This document shows positions 1 through 6,602 of a stretch of 16,699 bases of DNA, piece by piece. Under the pieces are notes generated by a model. It did not search any database, was not told where the DNA came from, and worked only from the letters and a program-made list of their open reading frames with translations. A program made the translations under genes and the position numbers. Origin of the DNA: Lachnospiraceae bacterium UBA3273 (lineage in GTDB: Bacteria; Bacillota; Clostridia; Lachnospirales; Lachnospiraceae); contig DEUB01000075.1 of the NCBI GenBank assembly GCA_002362385.1, forward strand, positions 1 to 16,699. The letters are read 5' to 3'. Each line of letters opens with the position of its first letter. Within the stretch, counting starts at the first letter, position 1.

Positions 1-2
1 TG

Positions 3-152
3 GATAAAACTACGGAAACTCAAGTTAAAAATCAACTTGAAAAATATCAGAGAAATGTTACTATAAGAAGGGAAATGGGCAAAGATATAGACGGCGCCTG
101 TGGACAATTAAGAAAAAGACATTTGGAAGAGGGCAAGGGGGATATATGTTAG
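3..152 (+). CDS. rlmN: 23S rRNA/tRNA adenine C2-methyltransferase RlmN, 3' end only
   Basis: This is the C-terminal end of a gene that begins upstream of the window: 49 codons are open from position 3 to the TAG at 150-152. The tail contains VTIRREMGKDIDGACGQLR, the signature of the RlmN C-terminus. The cysteine in GACGQLR corresponds to the conserved catalytic cysteine that forms the methyl-transfer intermediate in this radical-SAM family. RlmN methylates A2503 of 23S rRNA and A37 of some tRNAs. The stop overlaps the start of the phosphatase gene by 7 nt (146-152), so the two are probably translationally coupled. The radical-SAM domain itself lies outside the window. The identification rests on the tail motif and on the rlmN-prpC-prkC order common in Firmicutes. 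Confidence 0.9.
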   Translation, partial: DKTTETQVKNQLEKYQRNVTIRREMGKDIDGACGQLRKRHLEEGKGDIC

Positions 153-880
153 AAGCATACTCCGTGACGGACATTGGACGAAAAAGACAATTAAACCAGG
201 ATTATGTATTTTCTTCGGCGAAGCCTATGGGAAATATGCCAAACCTCTTTATTGTGGCAGACGGTATGGGCGGACATAATGCGGGAGATTACGCCTCAAA
301 ATGCACTGTTGAGACTGTGGTGGGCGAAATCCGCAATTCTTTTGAGAAGAATCCTACCATTATCGTGAAGAAAGCAATTGAGACGGCCAACAGCAAGATC
401 CGCGAACTTGCCGCAGCTGACGAGAATCTTTTCGGCATGGGCACGACTTTAGTTGTCGCCACTGTGATCGGCAAGTACCTTCAGGTTGCCAATGTGGGAG
501 ATTCCAGATTGTATCTTGTAGGAAAAAAGGGGATCAGGCAGGTTACCAGGGATCACTCCCTTGTGGAGGAAATGATCCGTTTAGGAGGCCTTTCCAGGGA
601 AGATGCGAGAAAGCATCCGGATAAAAATATTATTACCAGGGCCATCGGCGCCAAGGACGAAGTAGAGCCGGAGTTCTTTACGGAAGAACTGGAGCCGGGA
701 GATATTATTTTGATGTGCTCGGACGGACTGAGCAATATGCTTGAAGATAAGGAAATCGAGAAAATCGTTCAAAACGAAGAGCTGGCGGAAATGAAAGAGA
801 AGGCGGAAGCGCTGATCAATGCTGCAAATAATAACGGCGGAAAAGACAATATTGCCGTAGTATTAGTAAAAATCCTTTAA
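146..880 (+). CDS. prpC: PP2C-family Ser/Thr protein phosphatase (PrpC/Stp)
   Basis: 244 aa, the usual length for the cytoplasmic PP2C phosphatase that reverses PrkC/Stk phosphorylation. The metal-binding and structural motifs are present in order: NQD at 17-19, the ADGMGGH block at 38-44, GMGTT near 97-101, VGDSR at 117-121 with the conserved Asp119, RDHS at 135-138, ITRAIG at 163-168, CSDGL at 191-195 with Asp193, and GGKDN at 231-235 with Asp234. No signal peptide or membrane segment is visible. The ATG at 146 overlaps the rlmN stop, and a GGGGG tract just upstream can act as ribosome binding site. The gene lies 15 nt before its cognate kinase. The pair normally sets the phosphorylation level of cell-wall and division targets. 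The family assignment is secure; targets in this organism are not shown. Confidence 0.95.
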   Translation: MLEAYSVTDIGRKRQLNQDYVFSSAKPMGNMPNLFIVADGMGGHNAGDYASKCTVETVVGEIRNSFEKNPTIIVKKAIETANSKIRELAAADENLFGMGTTLVVATVIGKYLQVANVGDSRLYLVGKKGIRQVTRDHSLVEEMIRLGGLSREDARKHPDKNIITRAIGAKDEVEPEFFTEELEPGDIILMCSDGLSNMLEDKEIEKIVQNEELAEMKEKAEALINAANNNGGKDNIAVVLVKIL

Positions 881-895
881 GGACGAGGTGGAAAG

Positions 896-3058
896 ATGAT
901 TATACTTGGGATGTTAATCGGAGACCGGTATGAGATTTTGGATAAGATCGGAACCGGTGGTATGAGCGATGTATATAAGGCAAAGGATCATAAGCTGAAC
1001 AGATTCGTTGCGGTCAAGGTGTTGAAACAGGAATTCAGTGAGAATACCAATTTTGTATCCAAATTCCGTGTGGAGGCCCAGGCGGCGGCAGGACTCATGC
1101 ATCCGAATATTGTAAATGTTTATGATGTGGGGGAAGAGGACGGCATTTATTATATCGTCATGGAACTGGTAGAGGGGATTACCCTGAAAAATTATATCGA
1201 GAAAAAATCCCGTCTCTCCATTAAAGAGGCTATCAGTATTGCGATCCAGGTTTCCATGGGTATTGAAGCCGCCCACAACAACCATATCATACACAGGGAT
1301 ATCAAGCCCCAGAATATTATCATTTCCAAAGACGGTAAGGTAAAGGTAACGGATTTCGGTATCGCCAAGGCGGCCACCAGCAATACCATTACCTCCAATG
1401 TTATGGGAAGCGTTCATTATACCTCGCCGGAACAGGCCAGGGGCGGATTCTCTGATGAGAAGAGCGATATTTATTCTTTAGGATGTACCATGTTTGAGAT
1501 GCTTACCGGGCATGTTCCCTTTGACGGGGAGACTACGGTGGCCATCGCCATAAAGCATATTCAGGAGGAGATGCCTTCTCCCAGGGAATATGTGTCTGAA
1601 ATTCCCCTTTGTGTGGAAAAAATCATTTTCAAATGTACCCAGAAAAGTCCCGACCGCAGATACCAGAGCATGAGCGAGCTGATCGTGGATCTGAAGAAAT
1701 CCCTGATTACGCCCGACGAGGATTTTGTGACCATGGTGGATGTGGATGCTTCTGCGGCCACCAAGGCCATTACGGAAGAGGATATGGCAGAGATTAAGGA
1801 GAAGACCGGCTCCATCAATGTGGATGAAGTCCATATGCGCCTTAACGAGGACGCCGCAAGGAGTAAGAGCAGGCAGAAGCCTTTAAGGACCTGGGAGGAC
1901 GAGGAAGAAGACGACGAGTACGAAGAAGACGACGAAGATGAAGATGAGGATGAAGACGACGAGTACGATGATGACGATATGGATCCTAAAATGGAGAGGA
2001 TCACAACGATCCTTGCCATTGTGGCGGCGGTCATTATCGGAATCATTGCCCTTGTTTTAGTGGCCAACGCAGTGGGGATCTTTAAGGGCAAGGATACGGA
2101 AGAGGACCAGGAGGAAGTAGTCAAGGATATTGAAATGGTCAGCGTCGTAGGCATGGATATAGAGGTGGCGAAGGTTACCTTAAAGGAACTTTATGTGGAA
2201 GTGGAGACCACCTATGAGGAGAGCGATGAAGTAGAGGAAAATAAAGTCATTTCCCAGAGCATCAATGCGGGAGAGATGGTTGCACAGGGAACGAAGATCA
2301 CGCTGGTCGTCAGCAGCGGCACCAATGCGGTAGATGTGCCGGACGTAACGGGCAAAGCAAGGGATGAGGCCATCGCCGAACTGGAGGCGGCAGGCTTCCG
2401 CGTAACCACGGACACGGATTATGACGATGATGTAGAGGAAGGGTATGTTATTTCCCAATCCCCCAACGGGTCGGAAAAGGCGGCGAAGACTTCCACCGTT
2501 ACTCTGATCGTCAGCATCGGGCCGGAGACCAAAAAGACGGATGTGCCCGATCTGCGCGGCTTAAGTGAAAGCGCGGCAAAGGATAAGCTGTCCCAGAGCA
2601 ATTTAAAGGCGGGGACCGTATCGGAGGAATATTCCGATTCCGTGACCAAGGGATTGGTCATTTCCCAGAGCTATTCTCCGGGAATGGAGGTAGAAGAGGG
2701 AACGGCGGTTAATTTTGTTTTAAGCCTTGGAAAGAAAGAAGAGAAATATAATTTTGTGGGCAGTATTGATGCCCCTTCGGGATATACGCCGGGAACAACG
2801 GTAACCATAATCATTACGTCGGCCGACGGAGAGCAGAGGAGCTTTTCCACATCTTCTTTCCCTGTCAGCGTTAACGAAACGGGATTTAAATCGGGGAGCG
2901 GAACGATCAGTTTCAGCGGAACCAGAACGGTAGATTCCCAGAAGATAGACGAGGCGGGAAATCCCGTTGTTGATGAATATGGGCAGCCGGTTATGGAGCA
3001 GAAGGAAGAAAAGGTAGATTATCCTTCCCAGACCGTAAACTTTACGCAGGCACAGTAA
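896..3058 (+). CDS. prkC: PASTA-domain membrane Ser/Thr protein kinase (PrkC/PknB/Stk)
   Basis: 720 aa, longer than the approximately 650 aa of typical PrkC. Residues 11-270 form a Hanks-type kinase: GTGGMSDVY loop at 19-27, ATP lysine K41 in VAVK, HRDIKPQN at 133-140 with catalytic D135, DFG at 153-155, a Thr/Ser-rich activation loop at 161-176 and SPE at 177-179. Residues about 334-363 are an almost uninterrupted Asp/Glu tract, followed by one transmembrane helix (about 371-395). The exterior carries three PASTA repeats (about 412-475, 478-542, 547-612), which in this family bind peptidoglycan fragments, and a further approximately 108-residue, Ser/Thr/Gly-rich, probably beta-rich extension. 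ATG 896 follows AGGTGG at 886-891; an in-frame ATG at 911 is an alternative start. It is co-transcribed with the phosphatase and probably regulates cell-wall growth and dormancy exit. Confidence 0.96.
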   Translation: MIILGMLIGDRYEILDKIGTGGMSDVYKAKDHKLNRFVAVKVLKQEFSENTNFVSKFRVEAQAAAGLMHPNIVNVYDVGEEDGIYYIVMELVEGITLKNYIEKKSRLSIKEAISIAIQVSMGIEAAHNNHIIHRDIKPQNIIISKDGKVKVTDFGIAKAATSNTITSNVMGSVHYTSPEQARGGFSDEKSDIYSLGCTMFEMLTGHVPFDGETTVAIAIKHIQEEMPSPREYVSEIPLCVEKIIFKCTQKSPDRRYQSMSELIVDLKKSLITPDEDFVTMVDVDASAATKAITEEDMAEIKEKTGSINVDEVHMRLNEDAARSKSRQKPLRTWEDEEEDDEYEEDDEDEDEDEDDEYDDDDMDPKMERITTILAIVAAVIIGIIALVLVANAVGIFKGKDTEEDQEEVVKDIEMVSVVGMDIEVAKVTLKELYVEVETTYEESDEVEENKVISQSINAGEMVAQGTKITLVVSSGTNAVDVPDVTGKARDEAIAELEAAGFRVTTDTDYDDDVEEGYVISQSPNGSEKAAKTSTVTLIVSIGPETKKTDVPDLRGLSESAAKDKLSQSNLKAGTVSEEYSDSVTKGLVISQSYSPGMEVEEGTAVNFVLSLGKKEEKYNFVGSIDAPSGYTPGTTVTIIITSADGEQRSFSTSSFPVSVNETGFKSGSGTISFSGTRTVDSQKIDEAGNPVVDEYGQPVMEQKEEKVDYPSQTVNFTQAQ

Positions 3059-3070
3059 CGGTGTTGCCGG

Positions 3071-3949
3071 ATGAAGGGAAAGATTATCAAAGGGATTGCC
3101 GGATTTTACTATGTAAGGTGCGGCGACGGGATCATTTATGAATGTAAGGCAAAGGGAGTATTCAGGAAGGACAAGAGGAAACCTTTGGTGGGAGATGAGG
3201 TGTCCATGGATGTCATCGACGAAAAGGAGCGCCTCGGAAATATTGTAAAGCTTTGGGAACGGAAAAACGAATTGATCCGTCCGGCTGTTGCCAATGTGGA
3301 CCAGGCGCTGGTCATTTTTGCGGCGGCGGCGCCGGAACCCAATTTAGGGCTTTTAGACCGCTTTCTGATCCGAATGGAGAGGGCGGAGGTCCCTACGGTC
3401 ATCTGTTTTAACAAAGAAGATCTGATAACGGAAGAAAAAAAGAAAAGACTGGCGCAGATTTATGAAAGCGCCGGATATCAGGTTATATTTACCAGTGCTC
3501 TGCTAAGAGAAGGCCTGACTCTTGTTGAGAAGGTATTAAAAGGGAAGGTAACAACGGTGGCGGGTCCCAGCGGCGCAGGAAAGTCCACACTGGTAAACTG
3601 CCTGCAGGAAGAAACGGTTATGGAGACCGGCGCTATCAGTGAAAAGATTGAGAGAGGGAAGCACACTACCAGGCATTCCCAGCTGATAGCCATAGGGGAA
3701 GATACTTATATTTTTGATACGCCGGGGTTCAGTTCTCTGAGCGTGGCGGATCTGCTGCCGGAAGAGCTTAAGAAGAGTTTTCCGGAGTTTGCAGCCTATG
3801 AAGGGGAGTGCAGGTTTTTGGGCTGCGCCCACATCCATGAACCGGACTGCGGGGTAAAAAATGCGCTTGATGAGGGGAAAATCAGCAGAGAACGTTATGA
3901 AGACTATGTAAATTTGTATACAGAATGTAAAAATAAAAGGAGATACTGA
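3071..3949 (+). CDS. rsgA: Ribosome small-subunit assembly GTPase RsgA (YjeQ/YloQ)
   Basis: 292 aa, normal for RsgA, which binds the nearly mature 30S subunit and uses GTP hydrolysis to drive late maturation. The circularly permuted GTPase order is clear: NKED (G4) at 114-117 precedes GPSGAGKST (G1) at 165-173, RGKHTTR (G2) at 195-201 and DTPG (G3) at 216-219. An N-terminal OB-fold is expected at about 1-70. The C-terminal zinc-binding knuckle is intact with Cys247, Cys252, His254 and Cys260. The gene follows prkC after 12 nt with only a weak ribosome binding site (GGTG near 3060), suggesting translation depends partly on the upstream gene. The prkC-rsgA-rpe linkage is a standard Firmicutes arrangement. 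Confidence 0.96.
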   Translation: MKGKIIKGIAGFYYVRCGDGIIYECKAKGVFRKDKRKPLVGDEVSMDVIDEKERLGNIVKLWERKNELIRPAVANVDQALVIFAAAAPEPNLGLLDRFLIRMERAEVPTVICFNKEDLITEEKKKRLAQIYESAGYQVIFTSALLREGLTLVEKVLKGKVTTVAGPSGAGKSTLVNCLQEETVMETGAISEKIERGKHTTRHSQLIAIGEDTYIFDTPGFSSLSVADLLPEELKKSFPEFAAYEGECRFLGCAHIHEPDCGVKNALDEGKISRERYEDYVNLYTECKNKRRY

Positions 3950-3951
3950 CT

Positions 3952-4614
3952 ATGACGATTTTATCCCCCTCTATTCTTGCAGCGGATTTTGCAAGACTTG
4001 GCGAACAGGTAGAAAAAGCGGATAAGGCAGGTGCGGAATATATTCATATTGACGTTATGGATGGGGTTTTTGTTCCATCCATTTCCTTTGGATTTCCCAT
4101 TATCCAGTCTTTGCGTAAGGTAACGGATAAGTTTTTTGACGTTCATCTGATGATCACTGAACCGGAGCGCTATATAGACCAGTTTGCTGCGGCGGGCGCC
4201 GACGGGCTGACCATACATATCGAGGCATGCCGCTGTATGGTGGACACGCTGTTAAAGATCAGGGCAAAAGGCTTAAGGACAGGGATCTCCCTGCATCCCC
4301 AGACGCCCATCGATACCCTTTATCCTTACCTCGATTATGTGGATCAGGTCCTTATTATGACGGTCAATACAGGCTTCGGAGGACAGAAATATCTGGACAG
4401 CTGTACCTCAAAGATCACGGATGTGCGCTCGGAAATAGAGCGCAGGGGTTTAAAGGTGGACGTGGCGGTTGACGGAGGCGTCAACAAGGAAAACGTCGGC
4501 ATGATCTTAGACGCCGGCGCAAATGTGATCGTTTCGGGTTCGTCGGTATTTAAAGGGGATATCGGTGCTAATGTGGAATATTTCATGGATGTTTTGAAAA
4601 AGCATGACCGGTAA
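3952..4614 (+). CDS. rpe: Ribulose-phosphate 3-epimerase
   Basis: 220 aa TIM-barrel enzyme interconverting D-ribulose 5-phosphate and D-xylulose 5-phosphate in the pentose phosphate pathway. Visible hallmarks are SPSILAADF at 5-13, HIDVMDG at 32-38 (metal ligands H32 and D34), VHLM at 64-67 (H65), a GFGGQ loop at 141-145, VDGGV at 173-177 (D174) and the phosphate-binding GSSVF at 196-200. The usual NPGFGGQ loop reads NTGFGGQ here (Thr140 for Pro), a small variation. The start follows AAGGAG at about 3938-3943 and lies only 2 nt after the rsgA stop, so the genes are in one operon. In many relatives a thiamine pyrophosphokinase gene comes next; here it does not. Confidence 0.96.
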   Translation: MTILSPSILAADFARLGEQVEKADKAGAEYIHIDVMDGVFVPSISFGFPIIQSLRKVTDKFFDVHLMITEPERYIDQFAAAGADGLTIHIEACRCMVDTLLKIRAKGLRTGISLHPQTPIDTLYPYLDYVDQVLIMTVNTGFGGQKYLDSCTSKITDVRSEIERRGLKVDVAVDGGVNKENVGMILDAGANVIVSGSSVFKGDIGANVEYFMDVLKKHDR

Positions 4615-4634
4615 AGGCAATTTTACATAAAAAC

Positions 4635-4662
4635 GGTACAGATTGTACCTTTTTGGGGTACA
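4635..4662 (+). promoter_or_regulatory. Overlapping GGTACA/TGTACC inverted repeats: terminator or operator after rpe
   Basis: GGTACA (4635-4640), TGTACC (4644-4649) and GGTACA (4657-4662) form two mutually exclusive 6-bp hairpins that share the middle arm. The first has a 3-nt loop (GAT) and is followed by five T residues (4650-4654), which fits a short intrinsic terminator for the rpe operon. The third arm ends only 2 nt before the -35 box of the next promoter, so the array could instead be a repressor-binding site. The sequence does not settle which. Confidence 0.5.
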
Positions 4663-4664
4663 GT

Positions 4665-4693
4665 TTGCAATGCAGCATCCTTTAAGATATGAT
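4665..4693 (+). promoter_or_regulatory. Vegetative-type promoter of the SpoIIE-family phosphatase gene
   Basis: TTGCAA (4665-4670) and TATGAT (4688-4693) are separated by exactly 17 nt, close to the sigma-A consensus. Transcription would start near 4700, giving a leader of about 60 nt before the start codon at 4760. This argues that the phosphatase gene is a separate transcription unit from the rlmN-rpe operon. Confidence 0.6.
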
Positions 4694-4759
4694 AAAATGA
4701 ATTTTAGGGCAGCGGTCCGCACTGCTGTACTACCGATAAAATATCCAAGGAGCAGCGGC

Positions 4760-6166
4760 ATGAAAAAAAACAGATCCGCAAAGATAAACACAGATGCTGA
4801 ATTGAAAGCAATTCTTGAAAATGAAGAGGAAGCCAGCCGTTATGCTGCAAAATGCCTGGCAGTGTGTGCCGGAGTAGGCGCCGTATCATGGCTTTTAAAT
4901 ATTTTGGGCATATTCATCATTCCGGAAAAGATCATGAATATCGGAATGCCTGTTACGATCCTGTTCTTTTTGATTCCGTCGATTTTATGTAAGATCATAG
5001 ACCTGAAGCCTCTATGGATAAAATATATCATCATTATGTGCGGCGTCATGGGTATTTTTATTTTGTCGAGCGCCATGCCCAAACATGGTATCCTTGCCTG
5101 GGCCGTGCCCCTTGCGCTTAGCTGCCATTATTATTCCAAGGAATTGACCCGGTTTACGCTGGTCGTTTCGTGGGTGTTCTTTTCCGTATCCATTTATATC
5201 GGCATGTATCTGGGGGAAAAGGATTTAAATGTGATGACGCTGGACGGCGTAATACAGGACAGTGTTACGGGAGTCATGCTCAGCAACACGGCGATCTTTT
5301 TCGTGCTTCCGCGGGCTTTGATCCTTTTGGGAATATCTTCCATATGCACTACCATAGCGGGACGCACGCGGAGACTGTTAGAGCGTCAGATCAAAGACAG
5401 CGAGGAAAGGCAGAGGATATCCACCGAGCTTGATGTGGCGACCCGCATCCAGGCGGACATGCTTCCCTGCATTTTTCCGGCTTTTCCGGAGCGCCCGGAA
5501 TTTGATATTTATGCGACCATGAATCCTGCCAAGGAGGTTGGCGGCGACTTCTATGATTTCTTTATGGTCGATGAAACCCACCTTGCCATCGTAATTGCAG
5601 ACGTGTCCGGTAAGGGCGTGCCTGCCGCGCTTTTTATGGTAATCGGCAAGACGCTCATTAACGATCACACGAAACCGGGCGTGGATTTGGGAAATGTTTT
5701 TACGGAAGTGAACGAGCTGCTCTGCAGATCCAACAGCGAAGGATTGTTCATTACTGCTTTTGAAGGGGTTTTAGATCTTGTTACAGGGGAATTCCAGTTT
5801 GTTAATGCAGGACATGAAATGCCTTTTATTGCCAGGTCGGGCGGCGTTTACGAGCCCCACAGGCTGCGGGCGGGATTCGTGCTTGCGGGCATGGAAGGAA
5901 TGAAATACCAGAGCGGTTCCATCATGCTCTCCCCCGGAGATAAGATTTTCCAGTATACTGACGGTGTGACGGAGGCTACCAACGCATCCCATGAGCTCTA
6001 TGGCATGAAACGTCTTACGGATGTCCTTGTTCAAAACACTTCAAGGCCTCCCGCCGAGCTCCTTCCCGTCATAAAAGCGGATATCGACGCCTTCGTAGGG
6101 GAAGCACCGCAGTTCGACGATATTACCATGCTCTGTGTGGAGTACCTTGCAAAATCCAATGTCTGA
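4760..6166 (+). CDS. Membrane-anchored SpoIIE/RsbU-type PP2C phosphatase
   Basis: 468 aa when started at ATG 4760, which has AAGGAG at 4747-4752. Upstream in-frame codons back to 4643 lie over the promoter and have no ribosome binding site. The N-terminal part has about six hydrophobic helices (about 33-53, 62-80, 87-104, 110-122, 131-150, 170-196). A charged, probably coiled-coil linker (203-235, ending DVATRIQADMLP) leads into a SpoIIE domain. Metal-binding acidic motifs are intact: GGDFYD at 261-266, ADVSGKG at 280-286, YTDGVTEA at 399-406 and FDDIT at 452-456. Such enzymes dephosphorylate STAS anti-sigma antagonists; a STAS/RsbW-like pair lies in the convergent operon 9307-9609 and 8885-9292, so that STAS protein is the likely substrate. 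The membrane part may sense an envelope or small-molecule signal. Functional pairing is inferred from proximity. Confidence 0.9.
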   Translation: MKKNRSAKINTDAELKAILENEEEASRYAAKCLAVCAGVGAVSWLLNILGIFIIPEKIMNIGMPVTILFFLIPSILCKIIDLKPLWIKYIIIMCGVMGIFILSSAMPKHGILAWAVPLALSCHYYSKELTRFTLVVSWVFFSVSIYIGMYLGEKDLNVMTLDGVIQDSVTGVMLSNTAIFFVLPRALILLGISSICTTIAGRTRRLLERQIKDSEERQRISTELDVATRIQADMLPCIFPAFPERPEFDIYATMNPAKEVGGDFYDFFMVDETHLAIVIADVSGKGVPAALFMVIGKTLINDHTKPGVDLGNVFTEVNELLCRSNSEGLFITAFEGVLDLVTGEFQFVNAGHEMPFIARSGGVYEPHRLRAGFVLAGMEGMKYQSGSIMLSPGDKIFQYTDGVTEATNASHELYGMKRLTDVLVQNTSRPPAELLPVIKADIDAFVGEAPQFDDITMLCVEYLAKSNV

Positions 6167-6190
6167 ACAAAATCCTATATCTGAACATAA
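6155..6190 (+). repeat. 18-bp tandem duplication across the phosphatase stop codon
   Basis: Positions 6155-6172 and 6173-6190 match at 15 of 18 bases. Both copies keep a TCTGAACA core and an in-frame TGA (6164-6166 in the first copy, 6182-6184 in the second). The duplication is in frame, so the first copy now ends the protein at SNV where the second would end it at SYI. It is probably a local slippage event without major effect. Confidence 0.6.
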
Positions 6191-6193
6191 TAT

Positions 6194-6228
6194 CAGGGAG
6201 CGGCTTTTAAAGCGCTCCCTGTATTTTA
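6194..6228. terminator. Bidirectional intrinsic terminator between convergent genes
   Basis: CAGGGAGCG (6194-6202) and CGCTCCCTG (6213-6221) form a perfect 9-bp GC-rich stem with a 10-nt loop. It is followed by TATTTTA on the plus strand and by an AT-rich stretch on the minus strand. It lies between the plus-strand phosphatase gene and the minus-strand response regulator. The last codons and stop (6207-6209) of the regulator lie inside the hairpin. Confidence 0.85.
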
Positions 6229-6575
6229 TCAAGTAAAACCTCTTCGTCAATGGGCTTTACCACATAGCCGTTTGCACCGTCGGCTACAGCCTTGATCACA
6301 TGATCCTTATCATTGTTGGATGTTAAAAAGATAACGGGCACGCCTTTTAAATGCGGTTTTTCCCTGATGATCTTAAGCATTTCATATCCATTGATCTCAG
6401 GCATGTCAATATCCAGAATGATCAGATCCGGAGTATGCTCCTCCAGAAACTTAAGGGCACGCTTTCCGACGGAAAATGCGTGTAGATCATAATCTTTTTC
6501 CAATACCTTTGTCAGCATTTTCAAGATGATAATGCTGTCGTCCACCGCTACGATCTTTTTCTCATTAAATCCCAT
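6207..6575 (-). CDS. Single-domain (CheY-like) response regulator
   Basis: 122 aa consisting of one receiver domain with no output domain. Conserved positions are all present: acidic pair D12-D13, phosphoacceptor D55 in LIILDIDMPE, switch Thr85 in FLTS, and Lys107 in VVKPID. It starts with ATG preceded by GAGG five bases upstream, 27 nt after the stop of the hybrid histidine kinase gene, and is the last gene of the operon. The likely role is to accept phosphate from the HPt domain (H617) of that kinase, or to act as a shuttle or sink. With no output domain, its effect must come through protein contacts, possibly with the STAS/RsbW-like pair. That last point is inference from gene order. Confidence 0.93.
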   Translation of the reverse strand: MGFNEKKIVAVDDSIIILKMLTKVLEKDYDLHAFSVGKRALKFLEEHTPDLIILDIDMPEINGYEMLKIIREKPHLKGVPVIFLTSNNDKDHVIKAVADGANGYVVKPIDEEVLLDKIQGAL

Positions 6576-6602
6576 ATCTGCCTCGTTTCCGCGTTTTTAA
6601 CG

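Noticed and set aside
1561..2154. Minus-strand serine-rich open frame of 197 codons
   Set aside because: It is the reverse complement of the acidic tract and linker of the kinase gene; the poly-Ser run is a by-product of GAC/GAT/GAG codons.
4643..4759. N-terminal extension of the SpoIIE-type phosphatase from an ATG at 4643
   Set aside because: The extra 39 codons overlap the hairpin and promoter at 4635-4693, have no ribosome binding site and read unlike the protein; ATG 4760 has AAGGAG at good spacing.
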